Part shown: piece by piece, positions 6,008 through 12,421 of the stretch
Layout: each line of letters opens with the position of its first letter
Position numbering within the stretch: position 1 is the stretch's first letter
From: Deltaproteobacteria bacterium
GTDB lineage: Bacteria; Myxococcota; Polyangia; Haliangiales; Haliangiaceae
Assembly (NCBI GenBank): GCA_018262455.1
Contig: JAGSPR010000161.1
Location: 1 to 13,101 of the forward strand
DNA: 13,101 nucleotides
Direction: 5' to 3'
The notes under the pieces: generated by a model
Database searches by the model: none
What the model was told of the DNA's origin: nothing
What the model saw: the letters and a program-made list of their open reading frames with translations, nothing else
Position numbers and translations under genes: made by a program

Positions 6008-7405
6008 ATGCGGCTGACGTTCCTCGGAGCGGCCGAGGAGGTGACCGGGTCGATGTTCCTGCTCGAGCTGGAATCGGGCACGATCCTGATCGACTGCGGC
6101 ATGTTCCAGGGACGGCGCGCGGAGTCCCGCCAGCGCAATCGCGAGCTGCCGGCCGAGGCCGTCGCGGCCGATGCGATGATCCTCACCCATTCGCACATCG
6201 ACCACTCGGGGAACCTGCCCACGCTGGTCAAGGCCGGCTTCGCAGGTTCCATCCACACGACGATGGCGACCTACGATCTCTGCGCGTACATGCTGCGCGA
6301 CTCGGCCCGGATCCAGGAAGCCGACGCCAAGTACCTCAATCGCAAGTTCGCCGACGATCCGGACTTCGACCCTGTCGTGCCGTTGTACGACGACGCGGAC
6401 GCCGTCCGAGCGCTCGAGCGCTTCGTCGCGGTGCCGTACCATCGGTCGTTCACGCCGATCCCGAACGTGACCGCGACCCTGCTCAACGCCGGCCACATCC
6501 TCGGCTCGGCCGAAGTCGTGCTCGACGTCAACGAGCATGGACAGCACCGGCGACTGGTGTTCTCCGGCGACCTCGGCCGTGCGGGGCTGCCGATCATTCG
6601 CGATCCCGAGTACCCGCCAGGCCCGGTGGACTACGTGGTCATGGAGTGCACCTACGGGAACCGCGTCCACGGCTCGGTCCTGGAGATGCACGACGATCTC
6701 GAGCGGATCGTCCGCGACACGGTGGCCCGTGGCGGCAAGGTCATCGTGCCCGCGTTCGCCGTCGGCCGAACCCAGGAGCTCCTCTACGTGCTCCACGAGC
6801 TGATCCTGGCCAAGCGACTGCCGCCGATCCCGATCTACATCGATTCGCCGCTCGCGACCAACGCCACCGAGGTGTTCCGCATGCACCCGGAGGTGTTCGA
6901 CACCGAGACCCGGAAGTTCCTCGACGAGCACGGCGACGTGTTCGCGTTCGAAGGGGTCCACTTCGTGCGCGACACCGAGGCGTCGATCGCGCTCAACGGG
7001 CTCGACGGCCCGGCGATCATCATCTCCGCGTCAGGCATGTGCGAAGCCGGCCGGATCCTGCACCACCTCCGCCACCACGTCGAAGACGACCGCGACACGA
7101 TCGTCATCGTCGGGTTCATGGCCCAGCACACGCTCGGCCGACGGCTCGCCGAGCGGCGTCCGCGGGTCAAGATCTGGGGCGTCGAGCGCGATCTCCGCGC
7201 GCGCGTCGAGGTCCTCGACTCGTTCAGCGCCCACGCCGATCAGCACGACCTCCTGGCATTCGCCGACGCGTGCGGTCCCGCCACCCGACGGTTCTTTCTC
7301 GTCCACGGCGAGCCGGCGGAGCAGGCCGCGCTGCGCGACGCGATGACGGCACGTGGGATGACCGTGCACGTTCCGCATCGCCACGAGACGGTCGTCCTCG
7401 ACTAA
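6008..7405 (+). CDS. Beta-CASP metallo-beta-lactamase RNase-like protein, 465 aa
   Basis: The protein starts MRLTFLGAAEEVTGSMFLLE, the usual first strands of an RNA-processing MBL enzyme. Metal-site motifs are complete: HSHIDH at 61-66, NAGHILGS with His163, SGDLG with Asp188. The beta-CASP part has ECTYGNRVH (Glu213) and a SASGMCEAGRI segment. The C-terminal motifs are GFMAQHTLGRRL, SFSAHADQHDL (motif B His) and VHGE (motif C). This is the domain order of the COG1236 group, related to bacterial and archaeal mRNA-processing nucleases and CPSF73-like enzymes. Activity on RNA is therefore expected, as endonuclease and/or 5' exonuclease; the exact substrate is not readable. The Shine-Dalgarno CGGAG lies inside the upstream kinase-like gene, so translation is probably coupled. 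The frame is open upstream to 5897, but that overlaps the kinase. Confidence 0.92.
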   Translation: MRLTFLGAAEEVTGSMFLLELESGTILIDCGMFQGRRAESRQRNRELPAEAVAADAMILTHSHIDHSGNLPTLVKAGFAGSIHTTMATYDLCAYMLRDSARIQEADAKYLNRKFADDPDFDPVVPLYDDADAVRALERFVAVPYHRSFTPIPNVTATLLNAGHILGSAEVVLDVNEHGQHRRLVFSGDLGRAGLPIIRDPEYPPGPVDYVVMECTYGNRVHGSVLEMHDDLERIVRDTVARGGKVIVPAFAVGRTQELLYVLHELILAKRLPPIPIYIDSPLATNATEVFRMHPEVFDTETRKFLDEHGDVFAFEGVHFVRDTEASIALNGLDGPAIIISASGMCEAGRILHHLRHHVEDDRDTIVIVGFMAQHTLGRRLAERRPRVKIWGVERDLRARVEVLDSFSAHADQHDLLAFADACGPATRRFFLVHGEPAEQAALRDAMTARGMTVHVPHRHETVVLD

Positions 7406-7448
7406 CGTTGACCTGGGCGGACAGCGTTGACGCGCAACGGAACAACCC

Positions 7449-7497
7449 GAGCGCGGGGCACGGGGCACGGAGCGCGGAGCGCGGAGCGCGGGGCGCG
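7449..7497. repeat. Seven-unit 7-bp tandem repeat, consensus GRGCRCG
   Basis: From 7449 the sequence splits into seven consecutive 7-mers with no gap: GAGCGCG, GGGCACG, GGGCACG, then three GAGCGCG, then GGGCGCG. Two positions vary and only between purines. Such GC-rich heptads arise by slippage and may vary in copy number between strains. The array is close to the RNase gene stop, so it would sit in the 3' untranslated part of that mRNA. Confidence 0.85.
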
Positions 7498-7520
7498 GAC
7501 GTTGGTGGAGAACGCGGACC

Positions 7521-7659
7521 CCGCGGCTGCCTCGCCTGCGGCCCCCCTCGCCGTGCTCAGACAGTCCTCGCGGGTGTGGACCGGCGCTCGCTCGACGACC
7601 CGACGTGCCCGCTGCGGAACTGCGCGCGGCGAGGGGGGCCTCCGGCGGGCGCGCCGCGG
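7521..7659. repeat. 33-bp imperfect inverted repeat with a 73-nt loop
   Basis: The left arm (7521-7553) and the right arm (7627-7659) are reverse complements at 27 of 33 positions. They begin and end with perfect blocks: CCGCGG at one end and a 14-bp block containing CCCCCCTCGCCG at the other. The loop, 7554-7626, contains no recognisable gene. Transcribed, the arms would make a strong stem; as DNA they could be the ends of a decayed small mobile element. Flanking target duplications were looked for and not seen. Confidence 0.75.
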
Positions 7660-7696
7660 GTGGCGAGGTCACAGACGCTGCGCGCGCCAACGGCCC

Positions 7697-7940
7697 GGCT
7701 TTCGAGGCCGGACTCACGACGGCTGGCTTTGCAGGCCGGCCGAGCTCACGACGGCTGGCTTGCGGCCCGGCTTTGCAGGCCGAACTCACGACGGCTGACT
7801 TGCGGCCCGGCTTTGCAGGCCCACGACGGCCCGGCTTTGCAGGCCGGGCTCACGACGGCTGGCTTTGCAGGCCGGCCGGGCTCACACGACGGCTGGCTTT
7901 GCAGGCCGGCCGGGCTCACACGACGGCTGGCTTTGCAGGC
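7697..7940. repeat. Irregular tandem array, eight units based on GGCTTTGCAGGC
   Basis: Units start at 7697 (a variant with TTCGAGG), 7725, 7769, 7809, 7833, 7861, 7895 and 7929. Steps are 28, 44, 40, 24, 28, 34 and 34 nt. Each unit has the core GGCTTTGCAGGC, usually followed by CGG and by CTCACGACGGCT or CTCACACGACGGCT. The two last full units are nearly identical, while earlier ones differ by small insertions, so new units appear to be added at the right end, towards the pirin gene. The array ends with CGGCTCGTCGTGCAG, which partly reverses the CACGACG block. It lies 36 nt beyond the pirin stop codon. Confidence 0.85.
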
Positions 7941-7975
7941 CGGCTCGTCGTGCAGGGGTGAGACGCGCGGGCGGG

Positions 7976-9031
7976 CTAGGGCGTTCTCTCGGTGCCGGTG
8001 ATTTCCGGTGGCGATGTGACGCGCTCCACTCGGCCGTCGGCGTGACGCGCGAACCGGCCCTCCTCACGGGGGTGGACGGGCGCCTCGGTGGGCCACGGCC
8101 AGCCCCCAAACTGGGTTCGCTGGTAGTCGGCGAACGCCTGCTGGATCTCGGTGCGCGTGTTCATCACGAACGGTCCGTGCTGGACGACCGGCTCACCGAT
8201 CGGGCGCCCCTGCAGCAGGAGCGCGTCGACCGGCTCGGCGCCGGCGACGAGCGCGACCGCCTGGTCGGGTGCGAGCTTGACGCCGGTGCCGCTCGAGATC
8301 GCGCGATCGCCGACCCGGACGGATCCGCCAAACACGTAGAGCGTGCGGTTGGTGCCCACGCGTGCCGGCGGCAGCGTCCACGCCGCGCTCGGCTGCATCC
8401 TGATCGTCCAGATCGCGACATCGGACTCGGGACGGGCGGCCCACGAGCTCGGCGGAGGCGCGAGCGGGGCGAGCTCCCCGAGCGCGCCGGCGACCACGGT
8501 CACCTCGGTCTCGCGGCCCTGGGCGTCGCGGGTGCGATGCACCGGGATCTGGTCCGCCCACATCATGGAGAAGTACGGATCGACCAGCTTGTCGGCCTTG
8601 GGCAGGTTGAGCCAGATCTGGAACAGCTCGAGCGGATTGGGCCCGCGTTGATCGAGCAGCGGGAACATCTCGGAGTGGACGATGCCGCGGCCCGCGGTGA
8701 GCCACTGGACGTCCCCGCCCCCGAACCGCGCGGCCGCACCGAGCGAGTCCGAGTGATCGATCAAGCCTCGGCGCACGATCGTCACGGTCTCGAAGCCGCG
8801 GTGCGGATGTCCAGGAAACCCGGGGACGCGCTGGCCGTGGTACATGCGCCAGCCATCCTTGCCAGCGAAGTCCATCCCGAGCTCGCGACCCGCGAGGGAG
8901 GCGGCCGGTCCCAGCTCGGCGTTCCCGGCGGGGTAGGCATCATCGTGGTGGACGCAGAACAGGAAGGGATCCGCGGTCTCCCACGGGAAGCCGAGGCGAA
9001 AGGTTCCGAGGACGTCGTTCACGGGAGGCAT
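7976..9031 (-). CDS. Pirin family protein, 351 aa
   Basis: Bicupin of the pirin family. In the N-terminal cupin, GHPHRGFET gives His75 and His77, and the later TAGRGIVHSEMF gives His119 and Glu121: the four metal ligands known from pirins. The length exceeds the roughly 280-300 residues of many family members, because of an extension at the C-terminus (about 285-351) ending in a Pro/Arg-rich tail. Some pirins have quercetin 2,3-dioxygenase activity, others act as metal- or redox-sensing regulators; the role here is open. ATG 9031 gives a native-looking MPPVNDVLGTFRLGF start, although the frame is open further. The efflux pump gene starts divergently, leaving 61 nt of shared regulatory DNA. 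Confidence 0.9.
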   Translation of the reverse strand: MPPVNDVLGTFRLGFPWETADPFLFCVHHDDAYPAGNAELGPAASLAGRELGMDFAGKDGWRMYHGQRVPGFPGHPHRGFETVTIVRRGLIDHSDSLGAAARFGGGDVQWLTAGRGIVHSEMFPLLDQRGPNPLELFQIWLNLPKADKLVDPYFSMMWADQIPVHRTRDAQGRETEVTVVAGALGELAPLAPPPSSWAARPESDVAIWTIRMQPSAAWTLPPARVGTNRTLYVFGGSVRVGDRAISSGTGVKLAPDQAVALVAGAEPVDALLLQGRPIGEPVVQHGPFVMNTRTEIQQAFADYQRTQFGGWPWPTEAPVHPREEGRFARHADGRVERVTSPPEITGTERTP

Positions 9032-9092
9032 TGTAAGTCGCGCTGCGCTCGCGCGCTCGCAACACACCGTCTCACCAGGAGGATTGTCGCGG

Positions 9093-10358
9093 GTGTGGGG
9101 GCCTGACCGCGTGACGCTCGCACCGCGCGCTGCCATGATGCCGCGAATGCCGCCGCGCTTCGCGACCGTCGTCGGCTCGATGCGCTGGATCATCAGCCTC
9201 GCCGGGCTGACCGCGGTGGTCGCGCTGTCGATCGACATGAGCTTGCCGGCACAGCCGACGCTCGCGCGCACGTTCGGCGTCAGCTCGGAGACGGCGCAGC
9301 TCACGCTGTCGTTGTTCCTGATCGGCTTCGCGCTGGCGCAGCTCGTGGTGGGCTACCTGTCCGACGCATGGGGACGGAGGCGCGTGATCCTCGGAGGGCT
9401 TGCGATGTTCTCGGTCGCGAGCATCGCGTGCGCCGCGAGCCCGAGCATCGAGGTCTTGCTCGCGTGCCGTGTGCTGCAAGGCGTCGGGGCCGCCGCCGCG
9501 CCGGTGGTGGCCCGCGCGATGGTGCGGGATACCCAGCCGGCCGCGCAGGCCGCGCGCCTGCTCTCGACAATGCTCGCCGCGCTCGCGATCGCACCGATGA
9601 TCGCGCCGGTGTTCGGCGGCTGGCTGCTGCACATCGCGGGCTGGCGCTCGATCTTCGCCGCGCTCGCGGTGACCGGCACGATCATGTTCGCGCTCGCGCA
9701 CCTCACGCTGGTCGAGACGCTCGCGGTCGAGCGGCGCCAGCCGGCGTCGCCGCGCGGGCTGGTTCGGAGTTACGCGCGGTTCTTCACGACCCGCGGCACG
9801 CGGCTGCCCATGCTCGTCAGCTGCGCGGTGTTTGCCGGTCAGTTCGCGTACATCGCCGACTCGCCCTTCGTGCTGATGGGCGGCTACGGCGTGTCGCCGG
9901 ACAGCTTCGGGTTCTACTTCGCGATGACCGCGCTCGCGCTGATGCTCGGCTCGCTCGCGGGCGGGCGGATGCTGCGTGCCGGCCGCTCGCCGGGGGCGAT
10001 GCTGGTCCTCGGGGCCTGGCTGCTCGTGACGGGCGGCGTCCTCGTCGTGATCGGCACGCGGACCGAGGCGCTGGGGATCGCCGGGTTCTTGATCCCGATG
10101 ATCATCTACTTCTTCGGAGCCGGGCTCACCAGCCCGAGCGCGACCGCGCTGGCGCTCGAGCCAGTGCCGCAGATCGCCGGCACCGCGTCTGCGGTGATGG
10201 GCTGTGCGACGGTGATCTCGGGCGCGCTGGCGGGCTACGAGACGACGCGGATCGGAGGCAGCTCGCCGACGACGTTCGCGGCCGTGGTCCTGGTAATGGC
10301 CGTGCTCGTGCTCGGGTTCGCGAGCGCCGCGGCCGTCTTGCGGCGACGCGCGGCGTGA
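9093..10358 (+). CDS. Bcr/CflA-type MFS drug efflux transporter, 421 aa
   Basis: A 12-helix major-facilitator protein. TM1 contains ALSIDMSLPAQPTL, the acidic, Pro-rich TM1 end typical of the Bcr/CflA drug-proton antiporters. GYLSDAWGRRR (about 87-97) is MFS motif A between TM2 and TM3, and RVLQGVGAAAAPVVARAMVRD is the TM4 segment with the conserved Arg. A long cytoplasmic loop (about 218-240) separates the two halves. The predicted role is proton-driven export of hydrophobic drugs or a similar small molecule across the inner membrane; the substrate is unknown. GTG 9093 was chosen because AGGAGG ends 10 nt before it. ATG at 9135, 9138 or 9147 would remove up to 18 non-conserved residues. The stop lies 6 nt before the stop of the converging zinc-ribbon gene. 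Confidence 0.88.
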   Translation: MWGPDRVTLAPRAAMMPRMPPRFATVVGSMRWIISLAGLTAVVALSIDMSLPAQPTLARTFGVSSETAQLTLSLFLIGFALAQLVVGYLSDAWGRRRVILGGLAMFSVASIACAASPSIEVLLACRVLQGVGAAAAPVVARAMVRDTQPAAQAARLLSTMLAALAIAPMIAPVFGGWLLHIAGWRSIFAALAVTGTIMFALAHLTLVETLAVERRQPASPRGLVRSYARFFTTRGTRLPMLVSCAVFAGQFAYIADSPFVLMGGYGVSPDSFGFYFAMTALALMLGSLAGGRMLRAGRSPGAMLVLGAWLLVTGGVLVVIGTRTEALGIAGFLIPMIIYFFGAGLTSPSATALALEPVPQIAGTASAVMGCATVISGALAGYETTRIGGSSPTTFAAVVLVMAVLVLGFASAAAVLRRRAA

Positions 10359-10364
10359 CCGCAC

Positions 10365-10625
10365 TCAGAAGCAGCAGGAATCGCGATAGCCACAGGTGAG
10401 GCAGCGATAGTGCGCGTGCTCGGGCTGCATCATCGTGCCGCAGTTCGGGCAGGTCGACGCCAGATCGCAATCCTCGCGCGGCGGCTGCGCCGGCACGTCC
10501 GGCACGGCCAACGTGGTGAGGGGCCGCGCTCCCTTGTTGCCAGGGGAGGAGCGGACGATCGCGGCGAACGCAGACGGCGGCAATGTGCCGCGCGGAAATC
10601 GTTCCATGATCGATTTCCATATCAT
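10365..10625 (-). CDS. Small zinc-ribbon protein, 86 aa
   Basis: The C-terminal third has C59-x2-C62 and C75-x2-C78 in CPNCG and CLTCG, the four-Cys pattern of a zinc ribbon, and ends RDSCCF with two more Cys. The middle EHAHYRC is a common feature of short uncharacterised bacterial zinc-ribbon proteins. The N-terminal 50 residues are low in structure and rich in Pro, Arg and Ala. No enzyme motif is visible, so a nucleic-acid or protein-binding role is only a guess. ATG 10625 is used; an in-frame ATG at 10607 has a better spaced GGA. A purine-rich GAGGGG sits immediately before the first ATG, slightly too close. It converges with the efflux pump gene. Confidence 0.68.
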   Translation of the reverse strand: MIWKSIMERFPRGTLPPSAFAAIVRSSPGNKGARPLTTLAVPDVPAQPPREDCDLASTCPNCGTMMQPEHAHYRCLTCGYRDSCCF

Positions 10626-10647
10626 GCCCCTCTGTCAGTGGTTCCGG

Positions 10648-11130
10648 TCAGCGTCGGCGCCGGACCTCGAAGCCCGAGCAAGCAGGGCTATCGATCGTGC
10701 CCCGCAAAACGTGGCGCTCCGCGTCGGTCACCGCCGTGACCCCGACCATGACGTAGCCCGCCGGCTGATCGAGCCACTGGTCGGGCGAAAGCTTGGCCTC
10801 GAACCCGCCATCGACGGTGCGCTGGAGCCGGCCCCGCAGCTGATAGGCGCCGCTCGGGACACCGGGATTCTCCGGTAGCGCGCCGAACTCGAACGTCGCG
10901 ATCGCCTCGCCGGTGGAGTGCGCATCGATCACGAGCCGCACGCCGGTGAAGCCCTGGCCGCACTTGTAGCGACCCGCCCACTCGCTGTGAAGCGGGAACA
11001 CCTCGGGCTCCGGGGCCGGAGCCGGTTGCTCCTCCACCGTGGCCGCCGGCGACGCCGGCTGCTGGACGGGCGGTGGAGGCGGAGCAGCAGCCAGGCAACC
11101 TGGCAAGACGAGCAGGATCGCGCAGCGCAT
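10648..11130 (-). CDS. Putative lipoprotein with a two-Cys beta-rich domain, 160 aa
   Basis: The signal MRCAILLVLPGC ends in a lipobox (L-P-G-C, Cys12). A Pro/Ala/Glu-rich linker follows (about 15-45), as in a tether. The folded part (about 50-156) starts WAGRYKCGQGFTGVRLVIDA and ends DSPACSGFEV. The two Cys (57 and 151) could close a disulfide across a small beta-sandwich or barrel. Internal segments are PSGAYQLRGRL, PDQWLDQPAGYVMVGV and HVLRGTI. The pattern W-x-G-x-Y-x-C, then P-x-G-Y, then C near the end is seen in uncharacterised bacterial exported proteins, so the function is unknown. Its end is 22 nt from the zinc-ribbon start. The upstream EF-hand gene is 45 nt away on the same strand, and the two may form an operon. 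Confidence 0.72.
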   Translation of the reverse strand: MRCAILLVLPGCLAAAPPPPPVQQPASPAATVEEQPAPAPEPEVFPLHSEWAGRYKCGQGFTGVRLVIDAHSTGEAIATFEFGALPENPGVPSGAYQLRGRLQRTVDGGFEAKLSPDQWLDQPAGYVMVGVTAVTDAERHVLRGTIDSPACSGFEVRRRR

Positions 11131-11175
11131 CCTGTCATCGTACGCGATCGATCACGAGCCGACCGGATCCGACGA

Positions 11176-11694
11176 TCATCGCGGGCCGACGTCGGGTGCA
11201 GCCGACCCACTCGATCCGCGCGCCTCGAGCACGTGCACGAGCTCCTCGACGGTGATCACGCCATCCTTGTTGGTGTCGGCGCGGCTCAGATCGATCCGCC
11301 GGATCGGCGAGGCCGCGAGCTCGGCAGCGGTCACCTTGCCGTCTCCGTCGGCATCGAGCCGTGCGTACATGGTCTCCGCGCGCTGCTGGCGGATGGTCGC
11401 GCGCTCTTCTGCGCTGATCGAGCCATCCCCGTCCTTGTCGAGCGCGGCCATCCGCTCCTTGCGCCTCGCCGCCAGGGCTTCCTGGCTCGGCAGCTCGGCG
11501 GCCCGCGCATCGTCGGGCGGCAGGCTCGGCCGCGGCGTGGCGACACCGAGATCGATCTTGCCGGAGCGGCCCGGATGACCTGCCTCGGTCGGCGAACCAG
11601 GCTCCGTCGCGCTCCCCACGGCCGGCACCGGCGCATCGGCCTTGCAGCTGATGGCCAGGACGATCGGGCACGTGATGGCGAGCAGCTTCCACAT
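11176..11694 (-). CDS. Lipoprotein with three EF-hand calcium-binding loops, 172 aa
   Basis: The N-terminus MWKLLAITCPIVLAISC has a signal with lipobox A-I-S-C (Cys17), so lipid anchoring is likely. A variable Pro/Gly-rich linker spans about 22-70. Three canonical EF-hand loops follow: D86-E97 (DKDGDGSISAEE), D114-E125 (DADGDGKVTAAE) and D140-E151 (DTNKDGVITVEE). All the oxygen ligands at positions 1, 3, 5 and 12 are intact. The helices between them are amphipathic (ALAARRKERMAAL, RQQRAETMYARL). A calcium-binding envelope protein is expected; three loops, rather than two or four, leave one hand unpaired. The tail after 160 is Ser/Gly-rich. The start has no strong ribosome site. It is followed by the two-Cys lipoprotein gene. 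Confidence 0.85.
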   Translation of the reverse strand: MWKLLAITCPIVLAISCKADAPVPAVGSATEPGSPTEAGHPGRSGKIDLGVATPRPSLPPDDARAAELPSQEALAARRKERMAALDKDGDGSISAEERATIRQQRAETMYARLDADGDGKVTAAELAASPIRRIDLSRADTNKDGVITVEELVHVLEARGSSGSAAPDVGPR

Positions 11695-11748
11695 CCGGGC
11701 GATCGTTACATCAAGCGCAGCGCCGGCGCCTCAGGATCCGTGGCCTGG

Positions 11749-12372
11749 CTAGAACTCACGCGCGAGCCACAGCGAGCGGCCCGCCACCGCGACCGTCCAG
11801 GTCGCGCGACGCTCGGTCCAGGCGTGCAAGCTGCCTCGCGGCTCGGTCCAGGCCTGGATCGCCACGATCGGCATCGCGGTCAAGAACGACAGCGCGCCGG
11901 TCGTGAAGTCGCGGCGGTGCCAGAGCAGCAACCCGCCGGCTGCGTTGAGCGCCGTGCCGCCGAGGACGGTGAGCCAGAAGGTGCGCCGCTCGTCGCGCGC
12001 CGCGGTCGCGAGCACGCCGCGCAGGGCCGTCACGTCGGCACAAGCATCGGCGATCGCGCCCGGCACCCGTACGCGTACCGGCAGCACGAGGTTGGACGCC
12101 ATCCCGATCGTCGCCGTCGCCGCACCAACGTACATCGACTCCTCGTAGTTGCGATCGAACGTGCCCAGCGGCTTGGTCTCGGTGAGCGCGAGCGTGAGCT
12201 GACCTGTGGCCGCGACGCCGAAGCCGACCGCCCACGCCGTGTTCCACACGCGCAGCCGGTGCGCCTCGTGGGTCAGGTGGGCGCGCAACGATGCAGCTTC
12301 CTCGACGCAGTCCGCCGTCGCGAGCCGGTGTTGCGCCAGGATCGTGACCGCGACGACAACCAGCTTGTTCAC
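11749..12372 (-). CDS. Small polytopic membrane protein, 207 aa, unknown function
   Basis: The function is not recognised. GTG 12372 gives MNKLVVVAVTILAQHRLATADC, a plausible cleavable signal (A-T-A before Asp21). Four hydrophobic stretches follow at about 44-64, 80-98, 132-152 and 158-175, with positively charged loops between. Cys22 and Cys111 could form a disulfide if both lie outside. The C-terminal 25 residues are rich in Trp and Arg. A longer open frame to 12681 crosses the Pro-rich antisense of the next gene and is rejected. The lipoprotein gene starts divergently 49 nt away, so both probably share a promoter region. Confidence 0.6.
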   Translation of the reverse strand: MNKLVVVAVTILAQHRLATADCVEEAASLRAHLTHEAHRLRVWNTAWAVGFGVAATGQLTLALTETKPLGTFDRNYEESMYVGAATATIGMASNLVLPVRVRVPGAIADACADVTALRGVLATAARDERRTFWLTVLGGTALNAAGGLLLWHRRDFTTGALSFLTAMPIVAIQAWTEPRGSLHAWTERRATWTVAVAGRSLWLAREF

Positions 12373-12421
12373 GCGCCACAATCTACGCCAACGCCGCCCC
12401 GTGGTCTTGTATGGTCGGCCG

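Larger units (their letters stand above)
7406..7975. other. Non-coding spacer carrying several repeat types
   Basis: This 570-nt stretch between the RNase stop and the pirin stop has no protein supported by motif or signal. It holds a 7-bp tandem array (7449-7497), a 33-bp imperfect inverted repeat (7521-7553 and 7627-7659) and an irregular tandem array (7697-7940), listed separately. Near the left end, CGTTGAC occurs at both 7406-7412 and 7425-7431. No terminator hairpin with a T-tract is seen after the RNase stop. An Ala/Gly/Arg-rich reading frame across the tandem array encodes LQAGRAHDG-like peptides, but the irregular spacing shifts the frame between units. Confidence 0.7.

Noticed and set aside
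5403..7405. Kinase-RNase pair as an anti-phage system
   Set aside because: No effector, sensor or mobile context is present; the MBL RNase is of a housekeeping-like type.
6646..8001. Plus-strand frame ending in LQAGRAHDG-like repeats as a repeat protein
   Set aside because: The first half is a shifted frame of the RNase, and the repeat part changes frame with unit length.
7865..9106. Plus-strand frame over the tandem repeat and the pirin gene
   Set aside because: It starts in the repeat and mirrors the pirin gene; the pirin frame has the four metal ligands.
9072..10364. Long minus-strand frame antisense to the efflux pump
   Set aside because: Its composition is Arg/Glu/His-rich without a fold, typical of the antisense frame of a high-GC gene.
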